Shown: one piece after another, positions 16,783-25,478 of the stretch
Layout of the letters: each line of letters starts with the position of its first letter
Numbering within the stretch: position 1 is the stretch's first letter
DNA from: CAYJEO01 sp964369355
GTDB taxonomy: Bacteria > Bacillota_I > Bacilli_A > RF39 > UBA660
Direction of reading: 5' to 3'
Length of the DNA: 63,493 nucleotides
NCBI GenBank assembly: GCA_964369355.1
Contig: CAYJEO010000003.1
Coordinates: 1 to 63,493 of the forward strand
Translations under genes and position numbers: made by a program
Notes under the pieces: model-generated
Seen by the model: only the letters and a program-made list of their open reading frames with translations
What the model was told of the DNA's origin: nothing
Databases searched by the model: none

Positions 16783-17967
16783 ATGAAAAAAACAATTAAA
16801 GATTTTGACTTGTTAGGTAAAAAAGTAATAATAAGAGTTGATTTTAATGTACCAATTAAAAACGGAGTAATAACTGATGATAATAGAATTAAAGAAAGTT
16901 TAAAAACTATTAAATATGCAATTGAAAACAAAGCAAAAGTCATATTAATGTCTCACTTAGGTAGAGTAAAAGAAGAAGCAGATTTAGAAAAAAACAATTT
17001 ACTTCCAGTTAGTTTTAGATTAAGTGAATTATTAAATAAAGAAGTTTTATTTGTACCTACAACAAAAGGAGAAGAATTAGAAACTGCTATTAATAATTTA
17101 CAAGAAGGTGAAGTATTATTAATTCAAAATACAAGATATGAAGATTTATTAGAAAAAGCAGAAAGTAAAAATAATGAAAATTTAGGTAAATACTGGGCTA
17201 GTTTAGGTGATGTTTACATCAATGATGCATTTGGAACAGCGCATAGAGCACATGCTTCAAATGTAGGTATAGCATCTTTATTACCTTCAGGAGTTGGATT
17301 TTTAATTGAAAAAGAATTAGAAAATTTATTACCACCTATGACAAATCCTACAAGACCATTTACTGTTATTTTAGGAGGATCTAAAGTAGCAGATAAAATT
17401 GGAGTAATTGATAACTTAGTTACAAAAGCTGATTATATTTTAATAGGTGGCGCTATGGCAAATACTTTTTTAGCATCAGCTGGACTTGACGTAGGAGCCT
17501 CTTTAGTAGATAAAGAAAATTTAGAATATTGTAAAAACTTAATTGAACAATATCCGGATAAAATAATTTTACCAATTGATTGTGTAGTTGCTAAAGAAAT
17601 AAAAGAAGGAATTGAAGCTACAAATAAATTTGTATCTGATTTTAAAGAAGAAGATATGTGTTTAGATATAGGATTTAACACAGTTAAATTGTTTAAACAA
17701 TATTTAGAAACTAGTAAAACAATTATTTGGAATGGACCTCTAGGAGTATTTGAAATAAAAGAATTTGAAAATGGAACAAAAGAAATTTGCGAAGCATTAG
17801 CAAATATTGATGCAACTACTTTAATAGGTGGTGGAGATTCTGCAGCAGCAGTAATTAAATTTGGTTTTAAAGAAAAGATGACACATATATCAACTGGTGG
17901 TGGAGCTTCTCTGGAATTATTAGAAGGAAAATCTTTACCAGGGATTGATATTATAGAAAGTAAATAA
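16783..17967 (+). CDS. pgk: Phosphoglycerate kinase
   Basis: A glycolytic enzyme that transfers phosphate from 1,3-bisphosphoglycerate to ADP. The 394 residues include VIIRVDFNVPIKNG near the N-terminus, LMSHLGR, the AFGTAHRAHASNVG substrate loop, the nucleotide-site FTVILGGSKVADK and the C-terminal IGGGDSAAAV. The next gene, a membrane protein, begins on the base after the stop. That gene, a glycosyltransferase gene and tpiA all follow with at most a few bases of spacing, suggesting one long transcript. Confidence 0.97.
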   Translation: MKKTIKDFDLLGKKVIIRVDFNVPIKNGVITDDNRIKESLKTIKYAIENKAKVILMSHLGRVKEEADLEKNNLLPVSFRLSELLNKEVLFVPTTKGEELETAINNLQEGEVLLIQNTRYEDLLEKAESKNNENLGKYWASLGDVYINDAFGTAHRAHASNVGIASLLPSGVGFLIEKELENLLPPMTNPTRPFTVILGGSKVADKIGVIDNLVTKADYILIGGAMANTFLASAGLDVGASLVDKENLEYCKNLIEQYPDKIILPIDCVVAKEIKEGIEATNKFVSDFKEEDMCLDIGFNTVKLFKQYLETSKTIIWNGPLGVFEIKEFENGTKEICEALANIDATTLIGGGDSAAAVIKFGFKEKMTHISTGGGASLELLEGKSLPGIDIIESK

Positions 17968-18987
17968 ATGAAAAAAGAATTATTTAATAAAATAAAAAGT
18001 AAACTTAATGTAGTTTTACTTGTAGGAGTTACTATATTAGTTTTATATTTCTCAATGAAAGATGATTTTGATACAATAGTAAATCAATTAATAAATGTTA
18101 ATTTAGTATGGTTATTTTATGCTATATTAGCACTAGTATCTACTTGGGTATTAAAAATGTTTGTAATGAGAAGTTTAGTAAGAAACTTTAAACCAAAATA
18201 TAAATTAAAAAAAGCATCAACAATAGTATTGTCAACACAATTTTTCAATGCTATAACACCTTTTTCATCAGGTGGACAACCATTTCAAATATACACATTA
18301 AATAAACAAGGATTAAAATTATCACAAGCATCAAATGTTACAATACAATATTCTATAATTACGCAAATAGCGTTAGTAATTGTAAGTTCTATTGCAGTTG
18401 TATTAAATAATTTTTATCTATTTATTCCTAATGATAATGTACTTAAAAACTTAACATTATTAGGATATACAATTAATTTATTAGTTATTTTAGGACTGTT
18501 TATACTAGCGTTTGGAAAAACGATAAATAAATGGTTAATAGAAGTAATTATAAATATATTAAAAAAATTAAAATTAGTAAAAAATATGGAAAAAACATTA
18601 GAATTTTGGAACAATAATTTATCTGAATTTCATGAAGGTGCCAAATTATTATTAGAAAATAAATTAAAATTTATTAAAAATATTTTATTATGTACGATAT
18701 CATTAACTATTTTCTATTCAATTCCTTACTTTTTAGGAATAGCAATAGGAATAGAAAAATTAGGAATTATAGTAACATTTGTAACTACGGCATATGTAAT
18801 GTTAATAGGTTCGTTTGTACCTATTCCTGGTGGAACAGGTGGAATTGAGTTTGGTTTTGTAAGATTTTTTGGATATGCAATATCAGGAGCAGTTTTAAGT
18901 TCTCTATTAATATTATGGCGTTTTATAACATATTATTTTGCAATGATAGTAGGTGCTATAGCACTTAATATTCAAAGGAGAGATTAG
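17968..18987 (+). CDS. Lysylphosphatidylglycerol-synthase-type flippase-domain membrane protein (UPF0104)
   Basis: 339 residues with about eight membrane segments. It matches the integral membrane domain also found at the N-terminus of MprF, including FFNAITPFSSGGQPFQIY and the late VPIPGGTGGIEFGF motif. No lysyltransferase domain is attached. Members are proposed lipid flippases or transporters. Directly before a glycolipid glycosyltransferase gene, it may move glycolipids; this is inference. Start abuts the pgk stop and the stop lies 2 bases before the next start. Confidence 0.85.
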   Translation: MKKELFNKIKSKLNVVLLVGVTILVLYFSMKDDFDTIVNQLINVNLVWLFYAILALVSTWVLKMFVMRSLVRNFKPKYKLKKASTIVLSTQFFNAITPFSSGGQPFQIYTLNKQGLKLSQASNVTIQYSIITQIALVIVSSIAVVLNNFYLFIPNDNVLKNLTLLGYTINLLVILGLFILAFGKTINKWLIEVIINILKKLKLVKNMEKTLEFWNNNLSEFHEGAKLLLENKLKFIKNILLCTISLTIFYSIPYFLGIAIGIEKLGIIVTFVTTAYVMLIGSFVPIPGGTGGIEFGFVRFFGYAISGAVLSSLLILWRFITYYFAMIVGAIALNIQRRD

Positions 18988-18989
18988 TA

Positions 18990-20231
18990 ATGAGAATAGG
19001 TATATTTACAGATACATATCCACCATATATAAATGGAGTGTCAACTAGTATTGTAATGCTACAACGTGCCTTAGAAAAAAAAGGACACGAAGTATTTGTA
19101 GTAGCACCAAATCCAGAAGGAATGACTTATAAATTTGAAAATAATCAAAAAATAATAAAAGTTCCAGGAATACCAACAGGTATATATGATTATAGATTGA
19201 CAGGATTATATCCACTAAAAGCTATAAACATAATTAAAGAGTGGGATTTAGATTTAATACATTCACACACTGAATTTGGCGTAGGTACATTTGCACGTAT
19301 TATGGCAAAAAAATTAGATATACCTTTAGTTCATACTTATCACACGATGTATGAAGATTATGTTCATTATATTACAAAAGGATATTTTACTAATTCAGGT
19401 AAAAAAGTAGTTGAATATTTAACTAAATTCTATTGTGATAAAACTGCAACTTCACTAGTAGTTCCAACTAAAAAAACAAGAGATTTATTTATAGAAAAAT
19501 ATAAAATAGAAAAAGATATCTTTATAGTACCTACAGGAATTGAAGTAGAAAAATTTTATAAAGAGAACTTTTCTAAACAAGAAATAAGTAGTTTAAGACA
19601 AGATTTAAAAATAGAGAAAGATGATTTTGTTATCTTGTTTGTGGGTCGTATGGCTAAAGAGAAAAATATCGAATTTTTAATTGATTCTCATAAAGATTTA
19701 ATCAAAAAACATCCGAAAGCAAAATTAGTTTTAATTGGAGATGGACCAGATTTAGAATCTTATAAAAAACAAATCAAACAAAAAAAATTAGAAAACAATA
19801 TTTTAACTTTAGGTAAAGTTCCTTGGGATCAAGTTTCTAAATATTATCAAATTGCTAATGTGTTTGTTACAGCTTCAACTACAGAAACACAAGGGTTAAC
19901 AGTAATAGAGGCAATGGCTGCAAGTAAACCTGTAATAGCTATTGATGATGAAGCATTTAGAGAAGTAGTTATAGTGGATGCAAATGGATATTTGTTTAAA
20001 AATAAAAAACAATATAAAAAACAAATAAGTCATGTTTATAATAATATTGATAAATTAGACGAATTAGCAAAACAAGCAAGAATAACATCTGAAAAACATT
20101 CATCTAAATATTTTGCAGATCAAATATTAAATGTTTATAAATACGCATTAGGTAATAGAAAATTAAAAAAAGAAAAGAAATTTAAAAAGGTAATAAATAA
20201 AATTAAAAAGGGGTTTAAGCGTGAAAAATAA
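18990..20231 (+). CDS. GT4 glycosyltransferase, probable diacylglycerol glucosyltransferase
   Basis: 413 residues. The N-terminal domain starts IGIFTDTYPPYINGVSTS, typical of the monoglucosyldiacylglycerol synthase group of family GT4. The C-terminal domain carries VGRMAKEKNIEFLI and the EX7E-type motif STTETQGLTVIEAMAASKPV. A strongly basic C-terminal tail (about 385-413, rich in Lys) fits peripheral attachment to anionic lipids. It likely makes membrane glucolipids, alone or as a lipoteichoic acid anchor. It overlaps the GTG start of tpiA by 11 bases. Confidence 0.82.
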   Translation: MRIGIFTDTYPPYINGVSTSIVMLQRALEKKGHEVFVVAPNPEGMTYKFENNQKIIKVPGIPTGIYDYRLTGLYPLKAINIIKEWDLDLIHSHTEFGVGTFARIMAKKLDIPLVHTYHTMYEDYVHYITKGYFTNSGKKVVEYLTKFYCDKTATSLVVPTKKTRDLFIEKYKIEKDIFIVPTGIEVEKFYKENFSKQEISSLRQDLKIEKDDFVILFVGRMAKEKNIEFLIDSHKDLIKKHPKAKLVLIGDGPDLESYKKQIKQKKLENNILTLGKVPWDQVSKYYQIANVFVTASTTETQGLTVIEAMAASKPVIAIDDEAFREVVIVDANGYLFKNKKQYKKQISHVYNNIDKLDELAKQARITSEKHSSKYFADQILNVYKYALGNRKLKKEKKFKKVINKIKKGFKREK

Positions 20232-20931
20232 ACTAATAATAGCAAATTTAAAAACATATATGACAGCAATTGATATAAGTCAATATTTAAAACAATTAAA
20301 AGAAGTAAATAATGATAACTTAATTATTTGTCCTTCTAATTTATATATTCCTTATTTTTTAAAAGATTTTAAAGTTGGAGCACAAAATGTATTAGATCAA
20401 GACTTAGGTGCTAATACAGGTGAAGTAGTGGCAAAACAATTAAATTCTTTAGGTATTAAATATTCAATAGTAGGTCATAGTGAAAGAAGAGCATATTTCA
20501 AAGAAACAAACGAATTAATAAATAGAAAAATTAATGCTTGTTTAAAAGAAAGAATAACACCTATTTTATGTATAGGAGAAACTTATGCTCAATATAAAAA
20601 TAAAGAAACAAAATATGTATTAAAAAAACAAATAAAAGAAGCTTTAAAAAATATTAATGGAGAAGTTATTATTGCTTATGAACCAATATGGGCAATCGGA
20701 ACTGGTGTAGTACCTACTACAGATATTATTAATGAAGTAACTTTATATATTAAAGAAATTGTTAAAAATACATATAATAAAGATGTTTTAGTACTTTATG
20801 GTGGAAGTGTTAATGATAAAAATATTAACGAATTAAACACTATTAACATAGTAGATGGTTACCTAATAGGTAAAGCTAGTACTGATGCATTAACTTTAAA
20901 AAATATATTAGAAGCAGTAAGTAAAATCTAA
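20221..20931 (+). CDS. tpiA: Triosephosphate isomerase
   Basis: A glycolytic enzyme converting DHAP to glyceraldehyde-3-phosphate. The 236 residues (slightly below the usual 250) contain the N-terminal IANLKTY with the active-site Asn/Lys, the IVGHSERR segment with the catalytic His, AYEPIWAIGTG with the catalytic Glu and flexible-loop start, and the phosphate loop LYGGSV. The start is a GTG after AAGGGGTTTAAGC, inside the end of the glycosyltransferase gene. A terminator overlaps its 3' end. Confidence 0.95.
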   Translation: MKNKLIIANLKTYMTAIDISQYLKQLKEVNNDNLIICPSNLYIPYFLKDFKVGAQNVLDQDLGANTGEVVAKQLNSLGIKYSIVGHSERRAYFKETNELINRKINACLKERITPILCIGETYAQYKNKETKYVLKKQIKEALKNINGEVIIAYEPIWAIGTGVVPTTDIINEVTLYIKEIVKNTYNKDVLVLYGGSVNDKNINELNTINIVDGYLIGKASTDALTLKNILEAVSKI

Positions 20932-20942
20932 CTGCTTTTTTC
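20913..20942 (+). terminator. Terminator of the pgk-tpiA unit
   Basis: AGCAGT (20913-20918) pairs with ACTGCT (20931-20936) and is followed by T. The loop spans the tpiA stop. Confidence 0.65.
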
Positions 20943-20953
20943 TTTTCTTAAAA

Positions 20954-20963
20954 TTCGACAAAA
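20954..20963 (-). promoter_or_regulatory. Candidate Spo0A box upstream of spo0A
   Basis: TTCGACAAAA is the reverse complement of TTTTGTCGAA, an exact match to the Spo0A box core TTTGTCGAA. It lies about 40 bases upstream of the TATAAT at 21004-21009 and 78 bases before the start codon, consistent with autoregulation. Confidence 0.7.
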
Positions 20964-21040
20964 TTAGAACTTTTTCGCTATAGTAAAAAAAATGTAAAAA
21001 TATTATAATATATTTAGCAGTACATTAAAGGAGAATTAGT

Positions 21041-21808
21041 ATGAAAAAAATTAAAGTATTAATGGTAGATGACAACACAAATTTAGTTGAAATGGTAAAA
21101 GAATATTTTACTAATCATGAAACAATAGAAATATTTAAAACTGCAGATAACGGTGAAGATGGTTTTAAATTAATAGAGGAAAATATAAATGATTTTGATG
21201 TATTATTATTAGATTTGATTATGCCAAAAAAAGATGGTTTATATGTTTTAGAAGAAATGAAACAAAAAGGCATTCAAACTAAAGTCATAGTCGAATCTAG
21301 TTATAATTCAAGTGAAGTTATAAGACAAGTAGCAGAATATGGAGTAAGTTTTTATATTTTAAAACCTTTTGATTTAAAAGCATTAGAAAAAAGAATAATG
21401 GACATTTCTAATAGAAAAAATGAGCATAAGAATATTGATTTATATAAAAACAAACTTGACATTTCTATTACAAAGATTTTACATGAACTAGGAATACCAT
21501 CTCATATAAAGGGGTATCAATATATAAGAACAGCTATCGGAATTATATATGATAGACCTGATATTATAGGCGGAATAACTAAAGAATTATATCCTGAATT
21601 AGGAAATAAATTTGAAACGACATCATCTAGAGTTGAAAGAGCAATTAGACATGCTATTGAAGTTAGCTGGAATCGTGGTAATTGGGATTTAATGGAAGAA
21701 ATATTTGGGCATAGTGTTGATATCGATAAAGCTAAACCTACTAATTCAGAATTTATAGTTACTATAGCTGATAAATTAAGATTAGAATTTCATCAAGCAG
21801 TTATATAG
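21041..21808 (+). CDS. spo0A: Sporulation master regulator Spo0A
   Basis: The response regulator that commits the cell to sporulation. Its receiver domain (1-120) has acidic residues D10-D11, the phospho-acceptor D58 in LLLDLIMPKKDG and the KPF lysine near 109. The C-terminal DNA-binding domain (about 145-250) matches the family closely: LGIPSHIKGYQYIR, SSRVERAIRHAIEVSWNRGN with the recognition helix, and AKPTNSEFIVTIADKLRLE. The length of 255 residues is normal. It is monocistronic, with an AAAGGAGAA ribosome site and a candidate Spo0A box upstream. tmRNA follows 37 bases after its stop. Confidence 0.97.
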   Translation: MKKIKVLMVDDNTNLVEMVKEYFTNHETIEIFKTADNGEDGFKLIEENINDFDVLLLDLIMPKKDGLYVLEEMKQKGIQTKVIVESSYNSSEVIRQVAEYGVSFYILKPFDLKALEKRIMDISNRKNEHKNIDLYKNKLDISITKILHELGIPSHIKGYQYIRTAIGIIYDRPDIIGGITKELYPELGNKFETTSSRVERAIRHAIEVSWNRGNWDLMEEIFGHSVDIDKAKPTNSEFIVTIADKLRLEFHQAVI

Positions 21809-21845
21809 TTGATAAAATGCAAAATAAGTGATATAATTTTTGCAT

Positions 21846-22187
21846 GGGGCTGCTTGGCTTCGACGGGGGTATTACTGTCTTTGGCTGCATGTCGAATTCT
21901 CACGTTACGAGAAAACAAAAATAACTGGAAACAGAAATCAATTAGCTTTCGCTTAATATAAAGAAGGCTGCTTCCTAACTACCTTTCCTATGGGTGGTTA
22001 ACGAGGCTCGAGATAGTAGGATATATTATAGTGATGTCTATAAGCTATAATGAATTTTATAGACTTACTAATTAGTAGGTTAGTTAATTACCAATACTTT
22101 TTAGGAAATTATAAGAATTAACTAAACATGTAGATGTCAAAGATTAGTTATCTTCGGACAGGGGTTCAATTCCCCTCAGCTCCACCA
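21846..22187 (+). ncRNA. ssrA: Transfer-messenger RNA (tmRNA)
   Basis: Rescues stalled ribosomes by trans-translation. The 5' end GGGGCTGCTTGGCTTCGACG and 3' end GGGGTTCAATTCCCCTCAGC then TCCACCA form the tRNA-like domain; CCA is encoded. The open frame around 21920-21960 encodes a tag ending in NRNQLAFA followed by TAA at the GCTTTCGCTTAA site. The TATAAT at 21833-21838 is the probable -10. A second copy of the last 9 bases plus TA occurs at 24253-24263, and a good terminator lies just after that copy. Confidence 0.97.
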
Positions 22188-22221
22188 TAATGACAATTAG
22201 ATATATTTTATATATTTTGTA

Positions 22222-22248
22222 AATACCTATTAATGGGTATTTTTTATT
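22222..22248 (+). terminator. Terminator downstream of tmRNA inside the inserted segment
   Basis: AAATACC and GGGTATTT flank a TATTAAT loop and are followed by a T-rich run. It would end tmRNA transcription despite the insertion. Confidence 0.75.
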
Positions 22249-22281
22249 TAATAATTTAAGTAACATTAAAGAAATATAGAG

Positions 22282-22310
22282 TTGTTAACTACTTAAAAAT
22301 ATGCTAAAAT
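22282..22310 (+). promoter_or_regulatory. Promoter of the large prepilin gene
   Basis: TTGTTA (22282-22287), 17-base spacer, TAAAAT (22305-22310) with a TG two bases upstream of the -10. It leaves a leader of about 90 bases before the ATG. The leader contains a small AACTG/CAGTT hairpin near 22338-22355. Confidence 0.65.
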
Positions 22311-22409
22311 AAATTAATGATAGAAAGGTAGAAATAACTGTATTTATCCAGTTGATTTATGCGTTCTATGTATAAATGAAAAAATTATATAAGAATAGGA
22401 TAGATATTT

Positions 22410-24161
22410 ATGAATAAAAAAGGGTTTACCCTAATAGAGTTACTAGCAGTAATAATTATACTAGCAGTAGTAGCGCTTATTGCAACGCCATTAATTTTAG
22501 TTGTGATTGATAATGCTAGAAAGTCTGCAAATAGATCACAGGTAGATCATATACTAGATGGTGCAACACAAATTTATACTCAGAGTTATTTAAATGATAG
22601 TTATAAAAATTTATTAACTAATACTAATATTTATGGAAATGAAAATTTTAAGTTCTCAGGTGAGTTGCCTGATGTTGGAGTTGTTCGAATCAAACCAAAT
22701 GGTGAAATTTATTTAACCGTTGAAATAGATGGTATTTGTTATGCAAAAGATTATACACAGAATGAAATATCAGAAACTAAAGTAGTAGAGGGAGAAACTT
22801 GTGTTCCTCTTACTGTTGTGATTTCATCAGATAATCCTAATTTAACTGCTTGGCATAATGCGAATGTTGATGTGACATTAACTACTAATGGTGATAGTTT
22901 AAAATATTGTACAGTCTATAGTGCTGATACTAATGTAACATTAGAGAACTGTACACCTGCTACTTTAGTATCAAGTACGAAGCATAACTTATATGTAAGT
23001 GAAGAAGGTAAAACAAAATTATGTGTATTAGCTATAAAAGGTGATAGTGAATCAAGTGATATTATATGTACAGAATATAGAGTAGATAAAACTTTGCCTG
23101 TCATAGTTGCTAAGAGTGAATCAATTACTATTAAACACGGTGATGATATAGATTTAAGTACATATTTTGATACTACATATGGGTCTAGTGGCGGAAATAT
23201 AGCATGTATGCCAGTTAGCACTTCAAATTTAACTGTAGGAGAACATACTGTTGAATGTACAGCTACCTCATTGAGTGGACTTACCAGTACAGTTTATAAA
23301 AACATTGTAATTGAACTAAGTCTAACTAAATTGACTGATTATATAACTGATAATGTAGGTACTACAGGTTTAGTTGAAGAAAATGGTATTAGATATGAAG
23401 GAGATAATCCCAATAATTATATAATATTTAATGACGAAGAATGGAGAATTATTGGGTTATTTGATACTACACTTGCAGATGGAAGCTCTGAAAAATTAGT
23501 TAAAATAATTAAATCAACTCCACTTGATTATAATAATGATAATGTATTTGATTTAAACAGGGATGGTGTTGATACACAATCATGGAATAGTAGCGTATCA
23601 AATAATTGGGCAACTTCTTCATTAAATAATACTTTAAATAATGATTATTTATTTAGTACTGGAACATTTTTGAATAATGGTATTACTACTGAATATAGAA
23701 ACTTAATTCAAGAAGTTACCTGGAATTTAGGTGGAGTATCTAGTGCAGCAATAGCAGATAGTTTTTATGAACAAGAACATTTAGATATTAGGCCAACTGG
23801 TCAACCAGCTAAAATAAATGGAAAAGTAGGATTAATGTATGCTAGTGATTACTTATATGCTGTTTCATCTAATGTGTGTTCAAGAGAGCTCACTTCTAGA
23901 GAATATGAAACAGCAGCGTGCCATGAACAAAATTGGTTATTTATTCTAGATGATTATGAAGGAAGTAGTAAGTATGAGTGGTTAATTTCATCTTATGCGT
24001 CCCACCATTATCTAGCGTGGAATATAGATAATAAAGGATTTATATATTACAATCACGTAGGTCACTCACAAATAGTTAGGCCAACCGTATATATATCTTC
24101 TGATATAATTATTTCAAAAGGAGCTGGTACTAAAGCTAATCCTTTCAAAATAAGTCAATAA
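22410..24161 (+). CDS. Large prepilin-type surface protein with Ig-like regions and a C-terminal gut-Firmicutes domain
   Basis: 583 residues. The prepilin N-terminus KKGFTLIELLAVIIILAVVA gives a cleavable leader and a pilin helix. Residues about 130-300 hold two Cys-containing beta-rich regions resembling Ig/HYR-type surface modules (for example the region ending with VDKTLPVIVAKSE). The C-terminal part (about 300-583) has a pattern I have seen in uncultured gut Firmicutes surface proteins: NDEEWRIIGLF, WNSSVSNNWATSSLNNTLN, WNLGG, KVGLMYASDYLYA and a VRPTVYISSDI ending. Codon use looks less AT-biased than its neighbours. It is the only gene in the tmRNA-anchored segment. A surface-binding role is inferred; no assembly machinery is nearby. 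Confidence 0.75.
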   Translation: MNKKGFTLIELLAVIIILAVVALIATPLILVVIDNARKSANRSQVDHILDGATQIYTQSYLNDSYKNLLTNTNIYGNENFKFSGELPDVGVVRIKPNGEIYLTVEIDGICYAKDYTQNEISETKVVEGETCVPLTVVISSDNPNLTAWHNANVDVTLTTNGDSLKYCTVYSADTNVTLENCTPATLVSSTKHNLYVSEEGKTKLCVLAIKGDSESSDIICTEYRVDKTLPVIVAKSESITIKHGDDIDLSTYFDTTYGSSGGNIACMPVSTSNLTVGEHTVECTATSLSGLTSTVYKNIVIELSLTKLTDYITDNVGTTGLVEENGIRYEGDNPNNYIIFNDEEWRIIGLFDTTLADGSSEKLVKIIKSTPLDYNNDNVFDLNRDGVDTQSWNSSVSNNWATSSLNNTLNNDYLFSTGTFLNNGITTEYRNLIQEVTWNLGGVSSAAIADSFYEQEHLDIRPTGQPAKINGKVGLMYASDYLYAVSSNVCSRELTSREYETAACHEQNWLFILDDYEGSSKYEWLISSYASHHYLAWNIDNKGFIYYNHVGHSQIVRPTVYISSDIIISKGAGTKANPFKISQ

Positions 24162-24252
24162 GAAAGTTGGAGAAATCTAACTTTAGAAAAATGTTTTAGA
24201 TTATATAAGTGATAAAAAATAATTTATCAATAGTGCATTTAATGAATTCTTT

Positions 24253-24263
24253 GCTCCACCATA
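24253..24263 (+). repeat. Right copy of the 11-base tmRNA-end repeat (putative attachment site)
   Basis: GCTCCACCATA, identical to 22179-22189. It is preceded by TTCTTT instead of the tmRNA T-arm sequence. Confidence 0.55.
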
Positions 24264-24272
24264 TGAAATTAT

Positions 24273-24297
24273 AAGAACTTTTATAGTTCTTTTTTTA
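24273..24297 (+). terminator. Terminator right of the putative attachment site
   Basis: AAGAAC (24273-24278) and GTTCTT (24286-24291) with a TTTTATA loop, followed by seven T. It could be the original tmRNA terminator displaced by the insertion. Confidence 0.8.
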
Positions 24298-24344
24298 TTT
24301 TCACGTATTTATAAGTTTAAAATAAAATGTAATAAAAGTATTTA

Positions 24345-24373
24345 TTGACTTTTATAAGTTTAATATTTATTAT
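24345..24373 (+). promoter_or_regulatory. Promoter for the 24391 gene
   Basis: TTGACT (24345-24350), 17-base spacer, TATTAT (24368-24373). It sits 17 bases upstream of the ATG, with GAGGTGC as the ribosome site. Confidence 0.6.
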
Positions 24374-24390
24374 TATAATAGAGGTGCTTT

Positions 24391-24978
24391 ATGAAAACAA
24401 AAGATTTATATGAAAAATCATTAACGGAATTGAATTTATTGAAAGAAGAAGTAATAAAGTTACAAGCGACTTCATTTGATTTAAAAGAAAAATTAGATCA
24501 AACAAGTATTTTTAAAATTTCAGATATAAGTAAAATTTTAATTAAATTATTAAAAAACATTACAAATGAAAATTATTATTTTAAAAGTTGTTTCGGTGAT
24601 GAATATAAAATAAAATATGACATTCATCATAAAGAAGTAGGACATCAAAATGTTTTTAGGTATTACATAATTAAAGAAGGTTATAGATTAAACACTAATA
24701 AACCAATTGATAGCTCTTTAGCTTTAACAAAAGATTTTATATTACTTAAATCTATTGAACTTTTATCTGACCCAAAGGAAATAGAAAATATTAATTTAAA
24801 TAAGTTTTTAAATAAAGAATTTCCAGAAGAAATAAATTTTATAAAAGAATTTATTTCATACTTAATACAATGTAGAATTGATAATGATTTAATAGAAATA
24901 TCTTTAGAACAATTAGAAAAAATACTAATTAATTATTTAGAAGATAAAGACAAAGTAAAAAAATATATTAAAAAATAA
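24391..24978 (+). CDS. Unrecognised protein with N-terminal coiled coil
   Basis: 195 residues, no membrane segment. Residues about 8-42 look like a coiled coil (LTELNLLKEEVIKLQ). A mixed region follows with a Cys-containing FKSCFGDEYKIKYDIHH stretch and an alpha-helical Lys/Glu-rich C-terminus. I recognise no family. It is the first gene of a short block of unknown genes just right of the tmRNA segment; the next gene starts 21 bases later. It is probably cytoplasmic. Confidence 0.6.
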   Translation: MKTKDLYEKSLTELNLLKEEVIKLQATSFDLKEKLDQTSIFKISDISKILIKLLKNITNENYYFKSCFGDEYKIKYDIHHKEVGHQNVFRYYIIKEGYRLNTNKPIDSSLALTKDFILLKSIELLSDPKEIENINLNKFLNKEFPEEINFIKEFISYLIQCRIDNDLIEISLEQLEKILINYLEDKDKVKKYIKK

Positions 24979-24999
24979 AATATTAGATAGGAGAAAAAT

Positions 25000-25473
25000 A
25001 TGGAAGTAAATAATAATTTATGTAAATATGCTTTAATGCCAATTGTCAAACAAGTGGGTTGGTATGATGGTTTATGGGAAAAAGAAAGAGAGTATGGAGT
25101 TGTAGCTTATGTTGCAATGGAATGTTATTTATTTGAAGAAAATAAAAAATATAAAAAAAATGGTGATTTTGAAATTTCTTATTTAGTATCATTTGCAAAA
25201 TCAGATCATGATTTTTCAACACCAATCGAACCTAATTATTCATCTTATTATAATTCTGTAAAAGTAAAAAAAATATTTGATACTTTAGAAGAAGCAAAAA
25301 CATATGAAGAGGAAGAAAATAATAAATTAGTAAAATATTTAGTTAGATGTGAATATGTAACTAAAGAAAAAGCAGAAGAGCTATTTAAAGAATATTATAA
25401 TAAAACACAAATATTTGTAAAAGAAGCTGAAAAAAGAAGAATTAAACCAAAACAAAAAATTAAAAGACCTTAA
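25000..25473 (+). CDS. Unrecognised protein, possibly related to the 25618 gene
   Basis: 157 residues, soluble, with an N-terminal half rich in aromatic residues (VGWYDGLWEKE, AMECYLFEE) and a charged helical C-terminus ending in a basic tail. A segment FDTLEEAKTYEEEENNKLVK resembles FETYAECQLYCDQINANYLP in the protein two genes further on, so the two may be distant relatives. The ribosome site is TAGGAGAAAAAT. Function is unknown. Confidence 0.6.
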   Translation: MEVNNNLCKYALMPIVKQVGWYDGLWEKEREYGVVAYVAMECYLFEENKKYKKNGDFEISYLVSFAKSDHDFSTPIEPNYSSYYNSVKVKKIFDTLEEAKTYEEEENNKLVKYLVRCEYVTKEKAEELFKEYYNKTQIFVKEAEKRRIKPKQKIKRP

Positions 25474-25478
25474 TTAAT

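Larger units (their letters stand above)
22179..24263 (+). mobile_element. Putative 2.07 kb inserted segment at the tmRNA 3' end
   Basis: An 11-base direct repeat (GCTCCACCATA) lies at 22179-22189, where it forms the tmRNA 3' end, and at 24253-24263. A strong terminator follows the right copy (24273-24297), where a tmRNA terminator would be expected. The ssrA 3' end is a well-known attachment site for tyrosine integrases. The segment holds one large prepilin-type gene with its own promoter and no integrase. It therefore looks like a non-autonomous cassette or a remnant. The repeat is short: a 9-base match also occurs by chance inside pbp1A, so this remains a hypothesis. Confidence 0.5.

Noticed and set aside
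22916..23221. 101-codon open frame on the minus strand inside the large prepilin gene
   Set aside because: No ribosome site or family pattern; it lies opposite a clear coding frame.
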